Assembly (NCBI GenBank): GCA_022648295.1
Contig: JALCME010000030.1
Location: forward strand, 1 to 40,606
DNA: 40,606 bases
DNA from: Bacteroides sp.
GTDB taxonomy: Bacteria; Bacteroidota; Bacteroidia; Bacteroidales; Bacteroidaceae
Direction: 5' to 3'
Below, one piece after another: positions 25,645-35,003 of the stretch. The position numbers were made by a program, and so were the translations under genes. A model generated the notes under the pieces. The model did not search any database. It was not told the DNA's origin and worked only from the letters and a program-made list of their open reading frames with translations. Every line of letters starts with the position of its first letter. Positions within the stretch are counted from its first letter, which is position 1.

Positions 25645-25810
25645 AATACAATTCTCTATTTGTTACAAAAGTAGTTAACATGTATTACAAAACCATTTCA
25701 TTTATATTACATTACTATCAACCGGAACTTCACATAAAATCCATACATCACCCTTCAATGTCCTACCTAAAACCGATGATTCCGCTCTGGAATATACCTA
25801 CATATAGTGA

Positions 25811-25841
25811 TTGTACACCAATATAATCCTCTCTAATTTTG
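25811..25841 (+). promoter_or_regulatory. Promoter of the TonB receptor-PepSY operon
   Basis: TAATTTTG at 25834-25841 matches TAnnTTTG, and a TTG at 25811-25813 lies 20 bp upstream. No Fur-box could be confirmed by eye, so iron control remains inference. Confidence 0.55.
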
Positions 25842-25878
25842 CGCTCTCTATTTAGAACCAATAAAATTAGTAAAATCA

Positions 25879-28245
25879 ATGAAAAAGCTATTTATCGCAT
25901 TGCTTATCCTATTAATAAGTAATGCTACAGCAATAAAAGCAGATGATCTGCGAGGAAGCGTAAGAAACAAGAAAAGCGAACCTCTTGAATATGTGCACGT
26001 CCAATTACTCGGAACTTCTTATAAAGCCGTGACCGACTCCACCGGAATGTTCCGTATAAAAAATGTTCCCGAGGGGGATTACCATGTGCAGTTCTCCTTT
26101 AGCTTCTACAAGACCCGGAAAGTAACGGTCAAGGTGACTTCGGGCCAGACTACCCGGATTGATCCTGTCATCCTCGAAGAGTCCAACCAAATGCTTGATG
26201 AAGTAGTAATCTCCGGTAACAAGCGTACTTATACTACCGACAAGGTGTCCAACTCGGTACGGTTGGAACGTCCTCTACTCCAGATTCCACAAAACATCCA
26301 GGTCATCAACGACCAGATGCTGGCCGACCGTCAGATTACCAGCATGAGTGACGGACTGGTAGGTAACGTCAGTGGCGTGACACGTTTGGAACACTGGGGC
26401 GACTCTTATACGCGTGTCAACATGCGTGGTTCCCGTGCCGCAGCCTTCCGTGAAGGGATGAACGTGACATCTACTTGGGGACCAATGACCGAGGACATGA
26501 GCTTTGTCGAGTCGGTTGAATTTGTCAAAGGTCCCGCCGGTTTCATGATGTCCAACGGTGAACCCAGCGGCATCTACAACGTTGTGCTCAAAAAGCCTAC
26601 CGGACAAACCAAGGGACAGGCTGGATTCACTTTCGGCAGTTACGACATGTACCGCTCCACCCTCGACCTTGATGGTAAGCTCGACCAGGACGGACGGTTG
26701 CTCTATCGTCTCAACCTTATGGGACAGAGCAAGAATTCCTTCCGCCGGTACGAATTCAACAAGCGTTACAGCATTGCTCCGGTGGTGAGCTATCAACTCG
26801 ACAATGACACCAAGTTAACGGCCATGTACACCTTCCAATACATGAAGTCGTCCAACATCGGTTCGTACTATAACTTCTCCGCCAACGGCTATGCCGACCT
26901 GCCACAGGATTACTCCCTGCTCGAACCGGGTATGGCACCCAGCACAGCCAAGGACCATAGCCTCATCCTAAACCTGCAACACCATTTCAACAAAGACTGG
27001 AAACTCACCGTACAGGGGGCTTACTTCAACTATTCCAGAATAGGAAGTTCCATGTGGTACTCCAGCTTGGAACAGAACGGAGATATGATCCGCTACGTGA
27101 GCATCGGGGACGAAGTCAATGAAATGAAATTCGGACAAGCCTACCTGAACGGACAGTTCCAAACGGGTACGGTGAGCCATCACATTCTTACTGGCATTGA
27201 CTTGGGTGATAAACACTTTTGGGGAGACTGGAGCCAAAGCCACACCCTTGACTCTTTGGGTACTTACAACATTTATAACACGGCCTACACACCGGGATAC
27301 CCTTACTACGGCTATGCCTCATTCGACCGCACCCGCAGCATCAAGGAGCGCGCCAACACCACACAAGTCACCCAATCGTACACCGGACTTTACCTACAGG
27401 ATGAACTGGGATTCTTCAACGACAGGGTACGCCTGACACTTGCCGGACGCTATACTTTTGCAAAGGACAATTCCTATGGTACGAGCGTCACCAATGTAGA
27501 ACGCTTCACTCCACGGGTGGGATTGAGCTTCTCCATTGATAAAAACACGTCCGCTTACCTGCTCTACGACCAGACATTCAGTCCGCAAATGGGCTTGCTG
27601 CGCAATGGGGATAAGGTGAACCCTATCACAGGAAACAATTGGGAAGCAGGACTCAAACGTTCGTGGTTCAACGACCGCTGGCATACTTCCGTTTCGGTTT
27701 ATCAAATCCTGAAGAACAATGAAACGGCATCCGATCCTGAAAATGCAGCCGGTGAATCTTACCTGGTACAAGTGGGACAATCCAAAGCCAAAGGAGTGGA
27801 AGTGGATCTGGTAGGTGAAATCGTAAAAGGGTTGAGTGTCATCGCCAACTATGCGTATACCGACTACAAGGTGTCTAAATCTGTTGACCCCAGCCGCCCG
27901 GTGGGTATGCAACTGCCCGGACATGCCATGCACGACTTCAATATCTGGTTGAAATATGCTTTCAGCCGAGGAGCTTTAAACGGATTCAGCCTTTCTGCCG
28001 GACAGTCCTCACAGCTCGACAGAAGTACCTGGGGCGGACTTTCGGACAATGGTGATTCCTCACTTCCCGACTACTTCCGCTTTGATGCCGCCGCCGGATG
28101 GCGCACAGGGAACCTTGCCATTGCTTTAAACGTTTATAATCTGTTTAACCGTTACCTGTATAGCGGCTCCATGTACGGCAACGTTTATTATTGGCAATCG
28201 GAGCCTAAGCGCAACTTCAAGTTGGGAATAACTTATAATTTTTAA
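25879..28245 (+). CDS. TonB-dependent siderophore-type receptor
   Basis: This is an outer-membrane receptor for a ferric chelate, driven by TonB. The 788 residues comprise a signal peptide (MKKLFIALLILLISNATAIKA), a carboxypeptidase-like beta-sandwich domain at about 22-105 (LRGSVRNKKSEPLEYVHVQL), and a plug domain at about 115-235 (QIPQNIQVINDQMLADRQ, then VNMRGSRAAAFREGMNV, FVESVEFVKGPAGFMMSNGE). The 22-strand barrel ends in LGITYNF with terminal Phe. Barrel motifs such as VNPITGNNWEAGLKRSWFND are of the FhuA/FoxA siderophore class, not SusC. The PepSY gene follows by 37 bp. Ligand identity cannot be told; hydroxamate siderophores are a reasonable guess. Confidence 0.9.
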   Translation: MKKLFIALLILLISNATAIKADDLRGSVRNKKSEPLEYVHVQLLGTSYKAVTDSTGMFRIKNVPEGDYHVQFSFSFYKTRKVTVKVTSGQTTRIDPVILEESNQMLDEVVISGNKRTYTTDKVSNSVRLERPLLQIPQNIQVINDQMLADRQITSMSDGLVGNVSGVTRLEHWGDSYTRVNMRGSRAAAFREGMNVTSTWGPMTEDMSFVESVEFVKGPAGFMMSNGEPSGIYNVVLKKPTGQTKGQAGFTFGSYDMYRSTLDLDGKLDQDGRLLYRLNLMGQSKNSFRRYEFNKRYSIAPVVSYQLDNDTKLTAMYTFQYMKSSNIGSYYNFSANGYADLPQDYSLLEPGMAPSTAKDHSLILNLQHHFNKDWKLTVQGAYFNYSRIGSSMWYSSLEQNGDMIRYVSIGDEVNEMKFGQAYLNGQFQTGTVSHHILTGIDLGDKHFWGDWSQSHTLDSLGTYNIYNTAYTPGYPYYGYASFDRTRSIKERANTTQVTQSYTGLYLQDELGFFNDRVRLTLAGRYTFAKDNSYGTSVTNVERFTPRVGLSFSIDKNTSAYLLYDQTFSPQMGLLRNGDKVNPITGNNWEAGLKRSWFNDRWHTSVSVYQILKNNETASDPENAAGESYLVQVGQSKAKGVEVDLVGEIVKGLSVIANYAYTDYKVSKSVDPSRPVGMQLPGHAMHDFNIWLKYAFSRGALNGFSLSAGQSSQLDRSTWGGLSDNGDSSLPDYFRFDAAAGWRTGNLAIALNVYNLFNRYLYSGSMYGNVYYWQSEPKRNFKLGITYNF

Positions 28246-28282
28246 ATCATTCGGCACTCATGCAAGTTCTAAACAATCTATT

Positions 28283-29434
28283 ATGAAAAAAGATACATTC
28301 AGAAAAGCCGGACACTTCCTGCACCTTTGGCTCGGACTTCTATCGGGACTCGTCGTCACCATAGTCGCCGTCACCGGATGCATCTATGCTTTCGAACCGG
28401 AATTCAGGAGTCTGTTGCAAAGCTATCAGAATGTGAAAATACAACATGCGCCTTTTCTTTCACCCACAGCGTTGAAAGAAAAGGCCATGCCTTATGTGTA
28501 TGCCACTCCTGCTGACAGCGCCAACGTGATTTACGGCGTGACTTACGAAACCGCCGATAAAGCGGTGAAGCTCGCCTACAATGATACAAAGCAAGGCTAC
28601 ACTATCATGTTTCTCAATCCCTACACAGGAGCCTACATCCATCAGCTAGCTTTGAAATCGGACTTCTTCAGGATAATCCTGGCAGGACATCGCAACCTGT
28701 GGCTACCCTACCCCATTGGACACCAAATCGTGGGATGGAGCATCTTTGTTTTCCTGCTCGTAATTCTCTCGGGCACCGTGATATGGATTCCCAAGAAGTG
28801 GAATAGAAAGAGCCTCCGGAATCTCTTCACTTTCAAGTGGAAAGGTTCCGTCTTCAAAAAGAGCTATGACCTTCACCGGGTATTAGGCGGCTATGCGGTG
28901 GTCTTCTCCCTCGTTTTCGCTATCACGGGCCTAACATGGAGCTTCCCCTGGTTTGGGAGTGCTTATTACCGGTTATTGTCCGGTGGGAAAGCGCTCGACG
29001 AATGGGCTCCCGCTTTGTCCGATACCACAGAGACCGCCACCTTTCAGTATCCGGCCGACCAACTGTGGCAACAAGCATTGGCCGATTACCCCATTGGGAA
29101 ACAAGGCAGCTTTATGTTCGACTTCCCTCAGCAAGCCACCGATGCCTACCGCATTTGTTACAACCCGGATGCAAAAACCTATTATAAAAGGCAATTTCGT
29201 TTCTTCGACCGCAACACCTTGAAAGAATTGAAAGGAGGCGGTATCTACGGACTCAACGCCGATGAAGCTTCCACCGCGGACACCATCTACCGGATGACTT
29301 ACGACCTCCACGTGGGAACCGTAGGCGGATCTCTGGGACGCCGTCTCATGTTTTGCGCCTGCTTCATCATTGCCACCCTCCCCGCCACAGGAGTAGTGAT
29401 GTGGTGGAAGAAGAAACGGAAGAAGGTCAGATAG
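28283..29434 (+). CDS. PepSY-associated transmembrane protein (iron uptake)
   Basis: The 383-residue inner-membrane protein has four hydrophobic segments: LHLWLGLLSGLVVTIVAVTG near 12-35, IVGWSIFVFLLVILSGTVIWI near 150, AVVFSLVFAITGLTW near 210, and FCACFIIATLPATGVVMWW near 360. PepSY-like periplasmic regions lie between them. The start KAGHFLHLWLGLLSG and conserved His residues (H12, H15) are typical of the family, which accompanies siderophore receptors and is proposed to reduce or release ferric chelates. It is cotranscribed with the upstream TonB receptor. The Bacteroides XusABC system has a comparable receptor and PepSY protein plus a lipoprotein that is absent here. Confidence 0.88.
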   Translation: MKKDTFRKAGHFLHLWLGLLSGLVVTIVAVTGCIYAFEPEFRSLLQSYQNVKIQHAPFLSPTALKEKAMPYVYATPADSANVIYGVTYETADKAVKLAYNDTKQGYTIMFLNPYTGAYIHQLALKSDFFRIILAGHRNLWLPYPIGHQIVGWSIFVFLLVILSGTVIWIPKKWNRKSLRNLFTFKWKGSVFKKSYDLHRVLGGYAVVFSLVFAITGLTWSFPWFGSAYYRLLSGGKALDEWAPALSDTTETATFQYPADQLWQQALADYPIGKQGSFMFDFPQQATDAYRICYNPDAKTYYKRQFRFFDRNTLKELKGGGIYGLNADEASTADTIYRMTYDLHVGTVGGSLGRRLMFCACFIIATLPATGVVMWWKKKRKKVR

Positions 29435-29459
29435 TAGTTCCCGGTAAATGAAAAAAGCG

Positions 29460-29467
29460 TATCTTTG
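29460..29467 (+). promoter_or_regulatory. Possible -7 element of the AraC-family gene
   Basis: TATCTTTG fits TAnnTTTG and lies 23 bp ahead of the ATG. No good TTG is seen at the -33 distance, so support is partial. Confidence 0.35.
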
Positions 29468-29490
29468 TAGTGGTACAACCATAATAAGAT

Positions 29491-30249
29491 ATGCTATACC
29501 GGGAATTTAGTCCGCACATACTACTCCACCAATATGTCGAAACCTATTGGGCGGCATCAGGGTTTATGAAGACCGAAGAATATCATAAAATTCTTCCCGA
29601 TGGCTGTGTGGACATCTTGTTTTCTTTCGGCTCTGTATCTGCCAAAGGCAAAGTGATCCCCTTTCGTCCCAACATCATCGGGACGACGACAAGCTACATA
29701 GAGAACTATTACCTGAATACACTGGACATGATCGGCATCCGATTCAGACCCGGAGGGCTAACCGCTTTCACCTCCACCCCGATTCATGAATTTACCGATA
29801 AGATCATAGAGCTTACTTCAACCGATTCCCTCTTTGATGACGAATTCCATGCCGGTCTGCCGGAAATGAAAACAACAGAAGAACGGATAAAACACCTCGA
29901 TTGCTATCTAGTGGGTAGACTTAAAAAGGCATTCGAACCAGAAAGGCGGATTATCCATGCTGTTAACCTGATACAACACTCAAAGGGACAGCTATCCTTA
30001 CAGGACGTTGCAAGAGAAAGTTGTTTGTCGCCTAGACACCTTGAACGGAAATTTAAAGCATCCATCGGTCTGTCCCCCAAAGCATTCAGCAACATCATCA
30101 GGTTTAAATCCGCTTTATCCTATTTAGAACAAAACACGGATAGCGCACTACCGGATATTGCCGTCAGGTTCGGCTACTACGACAAGGGGCACCTCATTAA
30201 AGAGTTCAAAAACCTGTCGGGAGAGTTACCTTCGTCTTTTAAAAGATGA
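29491..30249 (+). CDS. AraC-family transcriptional regulator
   Basis: The 252-residue regulator has an N-terminal sensing domain of the DUF6597 type (YREFSPHILLHQYVETYWAA, then HKILPDGCVDILFSFG, MIGIRFRPGGLTAF). A C-terminal AraC-type double helix-turn-helix occupies about residues 155-250 (LSLQDVARESCLSPRHLERK, then GLSPKAFSNIIRFKSAL, DIAVRFGYYDKGHLIKEFK). It stands at the head of a plus-strand run with VOC, GNAT and DinB genes. A separate -7 element precedes the VOC gene, so the AraC gene may be its own unit that controls its neighbours or itself. The ligand is unknown. Confidence 0.9.
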   Translation: MLYREFSPHILLHQYVETYWAASGFMKTEEYHKILPDGCVDILFSFGSVSAKGKVIPFRPNIIGTTTSYIENYYLNTLDMIGIRFRPGGLTAFTSTPIHEFTDKIIELTSTDSLFDDEFHAGLPEMKTTEERIKHLDCYLVGRLKKAFEPERRIIHAVNLIQHSKGQLSLQDVARESCLSPRHLERKFKASIGLSPKAFSNIIRFKSALSYLEQNTDSALPDIAVRFGYYDKGHLIKEFKNLSGELPSSFKR

Positions 30250-30289
30250 GATTGTCGTTTTTTTACACCTCACCTTTCCGTATGCCACC

Positions 30290-30297
30290 TATCTTTG
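30290..30297 (+). promoter_or_regulatory. Possible -7 element of the VOC gene
   Basis: TATCTTTG matches TAnnTTTG and lies 22 bp upstream of the ATG. The -33 element is not evident, which would fit a promoter that needs an activator such as the adjacent AraC-family protein. Confidence 0.35.
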
Positions 30298-30319
30298 CAC
30301 CATATAAAAAAACGATAAT

Positions 30320-30727
30320 ATGAAAATAACCAATTATTCAATTACATTCCATACTGAAAAACTAAAGGAGTGTGTAGACTTTTACTTAAAGTATTTCGGG
30401 GCTAAAATCACTTTCGATGCCGGTTGGTATGTCACCATTCGTTTGGAAAGTAATGAAAATGTTCCTCTATTCCTCTCCTTTCAAGGGAATAAGAACGAAG
30501 ACGTTCAGCAAAACTTCGCCGGAGGAGTCACCCTCAATCTCATGGTGGAAGATGTGGATGCCTGCTACCACCTGATTAAACCTGCCAGATTGCCTTTGAT
30601 CGAGGAAATCACCGACCATGAATGGGGTGACAGGGCTTTCAGACTATATGACCCGATAGGGAATGTGCTTTATATCTATTCAGTACGGGAGCTGGATGAA
30701 AAGTATAAAAGTGCGGTAAAAGAGTAG
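30320..30727 (+). CDS. VOC-family (glyoxalase/bleomycin resistance-like) protein
   Basis: This 135-residue protein has the paired beta-alpha-beta-beta-beta units of the vicinal oxygen chelate fold: ITNYSITFHTEKLKECVDFY at the start, GGVTLNLMVEDVDACYHLIK in the second unit, and EWGDRAFRLYDPIGNVLYIY at the end. The EWGDRAF/DPIGN block is typical of glyoxalase-type antibiotic-resistance homologues. Usual metal ligands are only partly present, so the activity is unknown. It lies 21 bp before a GNAT gene in a four-gene plus-strand run. Confidence 0.85.
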   Translation: MKITNYSITFHTEKLKECVDFYLKYFGAKITFDAGWYVTIRLESNENVPLFLSFQGNKNEDVQQNFAGGVTLNLMVEDVDACYHLIKPARLPLIEEITDHEWGDRAFRLYDPIGNVLYIYSVRELDEKYKSAVKE

Positions 30728-30747
30728 AAACTAAGAGCATATCCGAT

Positions 30748-31254
30748 ATGAAATTTATATTACGAAAATTCAAAGATTCTGATTTGGGTAGTTTAGTGAA
30801 GTATGCCAATAATTACCATATTGCCAAGTTCTTAACCAATCAATTTCCACATCCATATACAAAAAAAGATGGCAAAGAATTCTTATCAATGGCAATAGAC
30901 CATCCGGGTATTTTTACCATTGACGTTGACGGAGAAAGTATAGGTTCTATCGGATTATTCCAACAGACTGATATTCATCAAAAAAGTGCCGAATTGGGGT
31001 ATTGGCTGGCAGAGCCATTCTGGGGTAATGGAATAATCACTCAGGCGATACGGGAAATCGTAGAATATGGATTTCAGGCATTTGATATTGTGCGAATATA
31101 TGCACGTCCATTCTCAACGAATCAGGCATCACAACGGGTATTGGTAAAGGCCGGTTTTACATGCGAGGCACGACATAAAAAGGCCTTGTACAAAAATGGA
31201 GAATACATAGATGAATTCATCTATGCGAAATTTAAAGACGAAAGTAAAGAATAG
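30748..31254 (+). CDS. GNAT-family N-acetyltransferase (RimJ-like)
   Basis: This 168-residue acetyl-CoA-dependent acetyltransferase resembles the RimJ/RimL group: LRKFKDSDLGSLVKYANNYHI at the start, SIGLFQQTD, ELGYWLAEPFWGNGIITQAI with the acetyl-CoA-binding region, and RIYARPFSTNQASQRVLVKA then GFTCEA at the end. The length is normal. The substrate could be a protein N-terminus, a ribosomal protein or a small molecule; the sequence does not tell. It lies 21 bp after the VOC gene and 46 bp before the DinB gene, so the three are probably cotranscribed. Confidence 0.9.
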   Translation: MKFILRKFKDSDLGSLVKYANNYHIAKFLTNQFPHPYTKKDGKEFLSMAIDHPGIFTIDVDGESIGSIGLFQQTDIHQKSAELGYWLAEPFWGNGIITQAIREIVEYGFQAFDIVRIYARPFSTNQASQRVLVKAGFTCEARHKKALYKNGEYIDEFIYAKFKDESKE

Positions 31255-31299
31255 CACGGAGGAAAGAATCATAACCACATTGGAAAAAATCAATTCAAT

Positions 31300-31971
31300 A
31301 TGGATAAACAGGCATGGGGAAGTCAGCTAAAAGAGTTGCGTTCCATCATAAGGAAAGAGCAATTTATCAATGAAGCAAGAGCATTGGCACTCAATCTGCA
31401 TTCAATGGTCTACTCATCGAAAATATCCGATACGAACCAGCGTACATTCGAAGATGAACTATGGGAAAACCTGAATGAAGAAACAGCCAGAAAAGCCGTC
31501 AACACCAAAGGACGTACAGTAGTGTATGGCATTTGGCATGCCACCCGCATAGAAGATATCACCATGAATCTCCTTGTCACCGGAGAAGGCCAGATCTTTG
31601 AGAAAGGAGATTGGGCCGCCAAAACAAATGCTCCGGTCAGGCATACGGGGAACTCACTTGATAAAGAAGAAATCGCCCGTTTCTCCGAGCTTATCAACAT
31701 TGGTGAGTTACAAGCATATCGCATGGCAGTAGCACGGAACAGTGAAAACATCATCCGCAACCTAAAGCCGGAAGAAATGAAACGTGGAGTGTATCAGGCA
31801 AACCTTCAGCGAATATTAGACGAACATGCTGTTGATGATGTACCGTCAGCCAACTGGTTGATTGATTTCTGGGGCAAAAAAGATGTGGCAGGTATCATAC
31901 TCATGCCCTGTCTGAGACATCAACTTGTCCACCTCAACGAGTCAATGGAGGCAAAGAAACATAAAAGATAG
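31300..31971 (+). CDS. DinB-like four-helix-bundle protein
   Basis: The 223-residue protein appears to belong to the DinB/YfiT superfamily, metal-binding four-helix bundles that often act as thiol-dependent transferases. Likely metal ligands are the His in GIWHATRIEDITMNLL (near residue 85) and the His residues in CLRHQLVHLNES near the C-terminus. Between them lies a bundle of amphipathic helices. No membrane segment or signal is present. It closes the VOC-GNAT-DinB run; such genes often lie in stress or drug-resistance cassettes. The family call rests on His spacing and helical pattern, so it is moderately sure. Confidence 0.72.
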   Translation: MDKQAWGSQLKELRSIIRKEQFINEARALALNLHSMVYSSKISDTNQRTFEDELWENLNEETARKAVNTKGRTVVYGIWHATRIEDITMNLLVTGEGQIFEKGDWAAKTNAPVRHTGNSLDKEEIARFSELINIGELQAYRMAVARNSENIIRNLKPEEMKRGVYQANLQRILDEHAVDDVPSANWLIDFWGKKDVAGIILMPCLRHQLVHLNESMEAKKHKR

Positions 31972-32309
31972 ATTGAACGAACTAAACAAACAGCATATTC
32001 CGCTTTATTACTACGGTTTCCTGATCGTACTCTTAAAACAGCCACAGTCAGCTATGGAATCCACCTGATTATACTTGTCATATTTTGATTGCTCCCGCTG
32101 GTATCTTGCATTCAAATCACTATCAAGTTGAGCAACCAAATGCTTAAAATCTTTATCCTCTCTTTGAGTTCGTTTTGTTGTTATAGCATTCATCTATTTA
32201 TAAATTAAAATTTGTACATGGCACATCCCGAAGGAGCGCAGATTTTACGACAAAATAAATCTGCTTTCTGATTAGAACCTATCAAAGCAGGATACAGAAT
32301 CAAAAAGCG
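31972..32309. other. Gap between the DinB gene and RADAR, with a gene remnant
   Basis: The 338-bp gap between converging genes holds the broken GNAT frame (32011-32193, minus). It also has a small hairpin, GCAGATTT (32238-32245) with AAATCTGC (32257-32264), that has only a weak T-run. It marks the boundary where base composition turns AT-rich. Confidence 0.55.
32011..32193 (-). pseudogene. Remnant of a GNAT acetyltransferase gene
   Basis: The 60-codon frame reads MNAITTKRTQREDKDFKHLV then AQLDSDLNARYQREQSKYDK and YNQVDSIADCGCFKSTIRKP. The block from KDFKHLVAQLDSDLNAR to YNQVDSI, together with CGCFK, resembles the N-terminal part of a GNAT group whose members run ...VDxIxxVVVAYxxxxxVGCGCFKxxD. 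The beta strands between VDSI and CGCFK are missing, and everything after CGCFK, including the acetyl-CoA loop, is lost. It is therefore most likely an internally deleted and truncated leftover. It is 117 bp downstream of rdrB. A functional small protein cannot be excluded. Confidence 0.55.
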
Positions 32310-34937
32310 CTATGGTTCTCGATAAAATCTTTGTTCAAAAGCCATTTCTCTAATCTTGTCCAGCCATTCATAGATAACCCTGGGTGGGTTTTCATGATCC
32401 CCTTTCTTATATTCTTTCTCTAATGAAGAGGCAAGCAAAGAGAATTCCCGCTCCAAAGAGGTCAAAAAGATTCCCTTATCATCGGTATTAATTGAAGTGG
32501 ATATAAAATGAGATTCATACTTCAGCTTCAATCCCAAATTGAAGAATTTAGTAATAGGATGATTTAAATAGGCACCAAATCCTCCGATCTTAACATTTGA
32601 AGATGGATTAGTCTCAATACAAATACGACGACTTTCAACATTGAAAAGCATTTCGTGCTGAACCTCTTTTATCAGTTGAACAACAGCATCTTTCAATTTC
32701 AGTTGTTCACAAATTGCCCCAAACTGCTTTGCAGAAGCATCATAATGATAAGCATAGTAAAGACTTCGTGCTGTTTCATTTTGCCGGGCAACTATTGCTT
32801 CTTTATTATCATTTAACCTATAATTATACCATGGAATCACATTCCAGCAATCAGACGAAATATTCGACTTCCAATCCACATAACATTTCGGATCATCACC
32901 TCTCAACAACCATGATAAATAATAGTCTCTGATAGTAGGAATGGAAGGAATGCTCTTATAAACTTCCCGGAAGATACGCTCGTACAGAAAGACTAATTCT
33001 GCAGATGCCATCGGCATGCTTTTCATTCCGGTACCTCTTATATACAGCCAAACTACATTATCCAAAAGGACTTGCTTGGGCATTGCAACCGTATTATGTC
33101 TTGAATCGTAATACTTATCCACATCTATACCCAGAGCCAATGCATGCCCTAAGCGATCTCCATTGCTAAAATCCATGAAATACAAGACTTCATCAATAGC
33201 TCGTAAACCATCCGTAACATCCAAAAAATCCTCACCAACATGAAAAGTCAATCCCAAATCTCTCATCGACAGAGCATCATTACGAACCACCGGTTCCTTA
33301 CCTAAATAACGAAAAGCCTGAGCAAAGACTTCAGGACGACAAAATATTTCCGAATTGGCTGCATCTATTCCCACTACCCGGTCGAGATTAGCCTTACTTT
33401 TTTTACGCAACAAGTATATTGCTTTTGCCTGATCTTCAATTTTTTTCCGCAGATTGCTATGCCGGGCCTTTAAATCAAACAGTTCCTGCTTCGTATCATC
33501 TTTGCATTTAATAAAATGCAAGATATAATGATAATTCCAATTTCGCGTTACAAGTTGCCTACCGACATCTAATCCGTCATAATAATACAAAGAAGGAAGT
33601 GACCGGGGATAGCCCATAAAACGGATATCCTTATCAGTATGTTTAATAGAATCTTCCAATTTGGAAACCGTATCCTTGGGGGTAATGCGTGCCTCCAGAT
33701 AACGGTTACTGTTCTCCGAGATAAAAAAATCGCTTAAAGCCAGTACCGGAAGAGCACATTCATAGATAGAGCCTTTGCGGATAAAAAGTTCTTTCCGGCT
33801 TTCATATTCGGCAAAGTTTGCAAATCCAAGTCTCTCGTTAAGCTGAACAAGCTCTTTCCTAAATTCCGCTTTTATGAGTAAATAAGCATAAAACAATGTA
33901 GATAATAACGATTTAACATATTTCCCATCATAGATATGCCGGAATACTTCATACATCAAAAAGCGCTCTCCTCCCAAAAACGACATAGGATTATTCCCGT
34001 CTTCCTCACTAATGCGGATAATATTGGCATAATCAGGTACAGTTTCTACACTCAAATCTTTCTGATATTTTCTTCCATAAATCAATTTAGCGGCATCAAT
34101 CTTTCTGCTTAACTCCGGCAAAAAACTTTGTATTTCATCGGGAAATGGGGATCTGATTATTTTATTGATTTCTTTATCAATACAGTAAGCCTCCTCTTTC
34201 CTGCCTCCCTCATTTATGATACATTGAAATAGTAAATAACGAATAGCAGCAGCTTTAATTACTCTGGAATGAAATGATGAAGAGTTTGTTTTGTCACCAT
34301 ATACTTTTTGAGCTTCCATAAAATGCTTCATTTTCTCAAACTCCTTATTCCTATTGCTGACGTCATTCATCAAACATAACCAGTTCAGCTCAAAATTGAG
34401 TGATGAACCCTTTAAGTGAAAATGGACGTCCGCCATTCTTTTTTCAAAAAGAGTATTTAAAGCTGCATTATCATGATCTATCACAGCCTTCCAAGTGAAC
34501 GAATGCCTATGATTTTTTCCGACTAAATCTCTTGAAGCATAAAAAGAAGTCACAAAAAGATCTTCACCGAGCCAACTTGAAATATTATTCCAGCGTAAAA
34601 GAGACTCGTAACAGCAAACTGGTTTATTATCCATCTCGTGCAACACCTCAGCACTAAAATGCAATAAAACATTAAAGACACTACTTTGGGCATAAAATTG
34701 ATACATACAACTTTTCTCTTTATCATATTTCATCCATTTTGACTGCAACAATTGTGCTACGGCTGATAATTGATCTAAGGAATATGCATTGATTTCCTCT
34801 CTGAAAGCATTTCTGAACCAATCTTCGTCCACACAAACATCCGCCCGTTGATCTGGTGCCCCATTTAGTGAATCTAAAACAGTATCACAGCTCTGCCTCA
34901 AAAACAATAGCCTTAGTGTTTCACGAATATTCTCCAT
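32310..34937 (-). CDS. rdrB: RADAR adenosine deaminase RdrB
   Basis: The 875-residue protein is a very large, split adenosine-deaminase-fold enzyme. Metal and catalytic positions of adenosine deaminase can be mapped: HFH at H172/H174 in ADVHFHLKGSS, H566 and E569 in LTFHVGED, H598 in GDRLGHALALGID, and D819/D820 in STSINTDDKG. About 390 residues separate the first and second motifs, twice the normal ADA spacing, and about 170 N-terminal residues are extra. A large ADA-like protein next to a large ATPase is the hallmark of RADAR. RdrB there forms a big shell and deaminates adenosine in RNA or ATP during phage infection. It lies 66 bp after rdrA on the same strand, in AT-rich DNA. Confidence 0.88.
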   Translation of the reverse strand: MENIRETLRLLFLRQSCDTVLDSLNGAPDQRADVCVDEDWFRNAFREEINAYSLDQLSAVAQLLQSKWMKYDKEKSCMYQFYAQSSVFNVLLHFSAEVLHEMDNKPVCCYESLLRWNNISSWLGEDLFVTSFYASRDLVGKNHRHSFTWKAVIDHDNAALNTLFEKRMADVHFHLKGSSLNFELNWLCLMNDVSNRNKEFEKMKHFMEAQKVYGDKTNSSSFHSRVIKAAAIRYLLFQCIINEGGRKEEAYCIDKEINKIIRSPFPDEIQSFLPELSRKIDAAKLIYGRKYQKDLSVETVPDYANIIRISEEDGNNPMSFLGGERFLMYEVFRHIYDGKYVKSLLSTLFYAYLLIKAEFRKELVQLNERLGFANFAEYESRKELFIRKGSIYECALPVLALSDFFISENSNRYLEARITPKDTVSKLEDSIKHTDKDIRFMGYPRSLPSLYYYDGLDVGRQLVTRNWNYHYILHFIKCKDDTKQELFDLKARHSNLRKKIEDQAKAIYLLRKKSKANLDRVVGIDAANSEIFCRPEVFAQAFRYLGKEPVVRNDALSMRDLGLTFHVGEDFLDVTDGLRAIDEVLYFMDFSNGDRLGHALALGIDVDKYYDSRHNTVAMPKQVLLDNVVWLYIRGTGMKSMPMASAELVFLYERIFREVYKSIPSIPTIRDYYLSWLLRGDDPKCYVDWKSNISSDCWNVIPWYNYRLNDNKEAIVARQNETARSLYYAYHYDASAKQFGAICEQLKLKDAVVQLIKEVQHEMLFNVESRRICIETNPSSNVKIGGFGAYLNHPITKFFNLGLKLKYESHFISTSINTDDKGIFLTSLEREFSLLASSLEKEYKKGDHENPPRVIYEWLDKIREMAFEQRFYREP

Positions 34938-35003
34938 AATGAATAATAACTTATTTATGCCTCTCCACTCCCAAAACCATCACTTATCGAAACCATTAGT
35001 GAA

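Noticed and set aside
32310..34937. Ordinary adenosine or AMP deaminase of purine metabolism
   Set aside because: The protein is more than twice the size, has doubled spacing between motifs and is paired with a large ATPase gene; RADAR RdrB explains all three.
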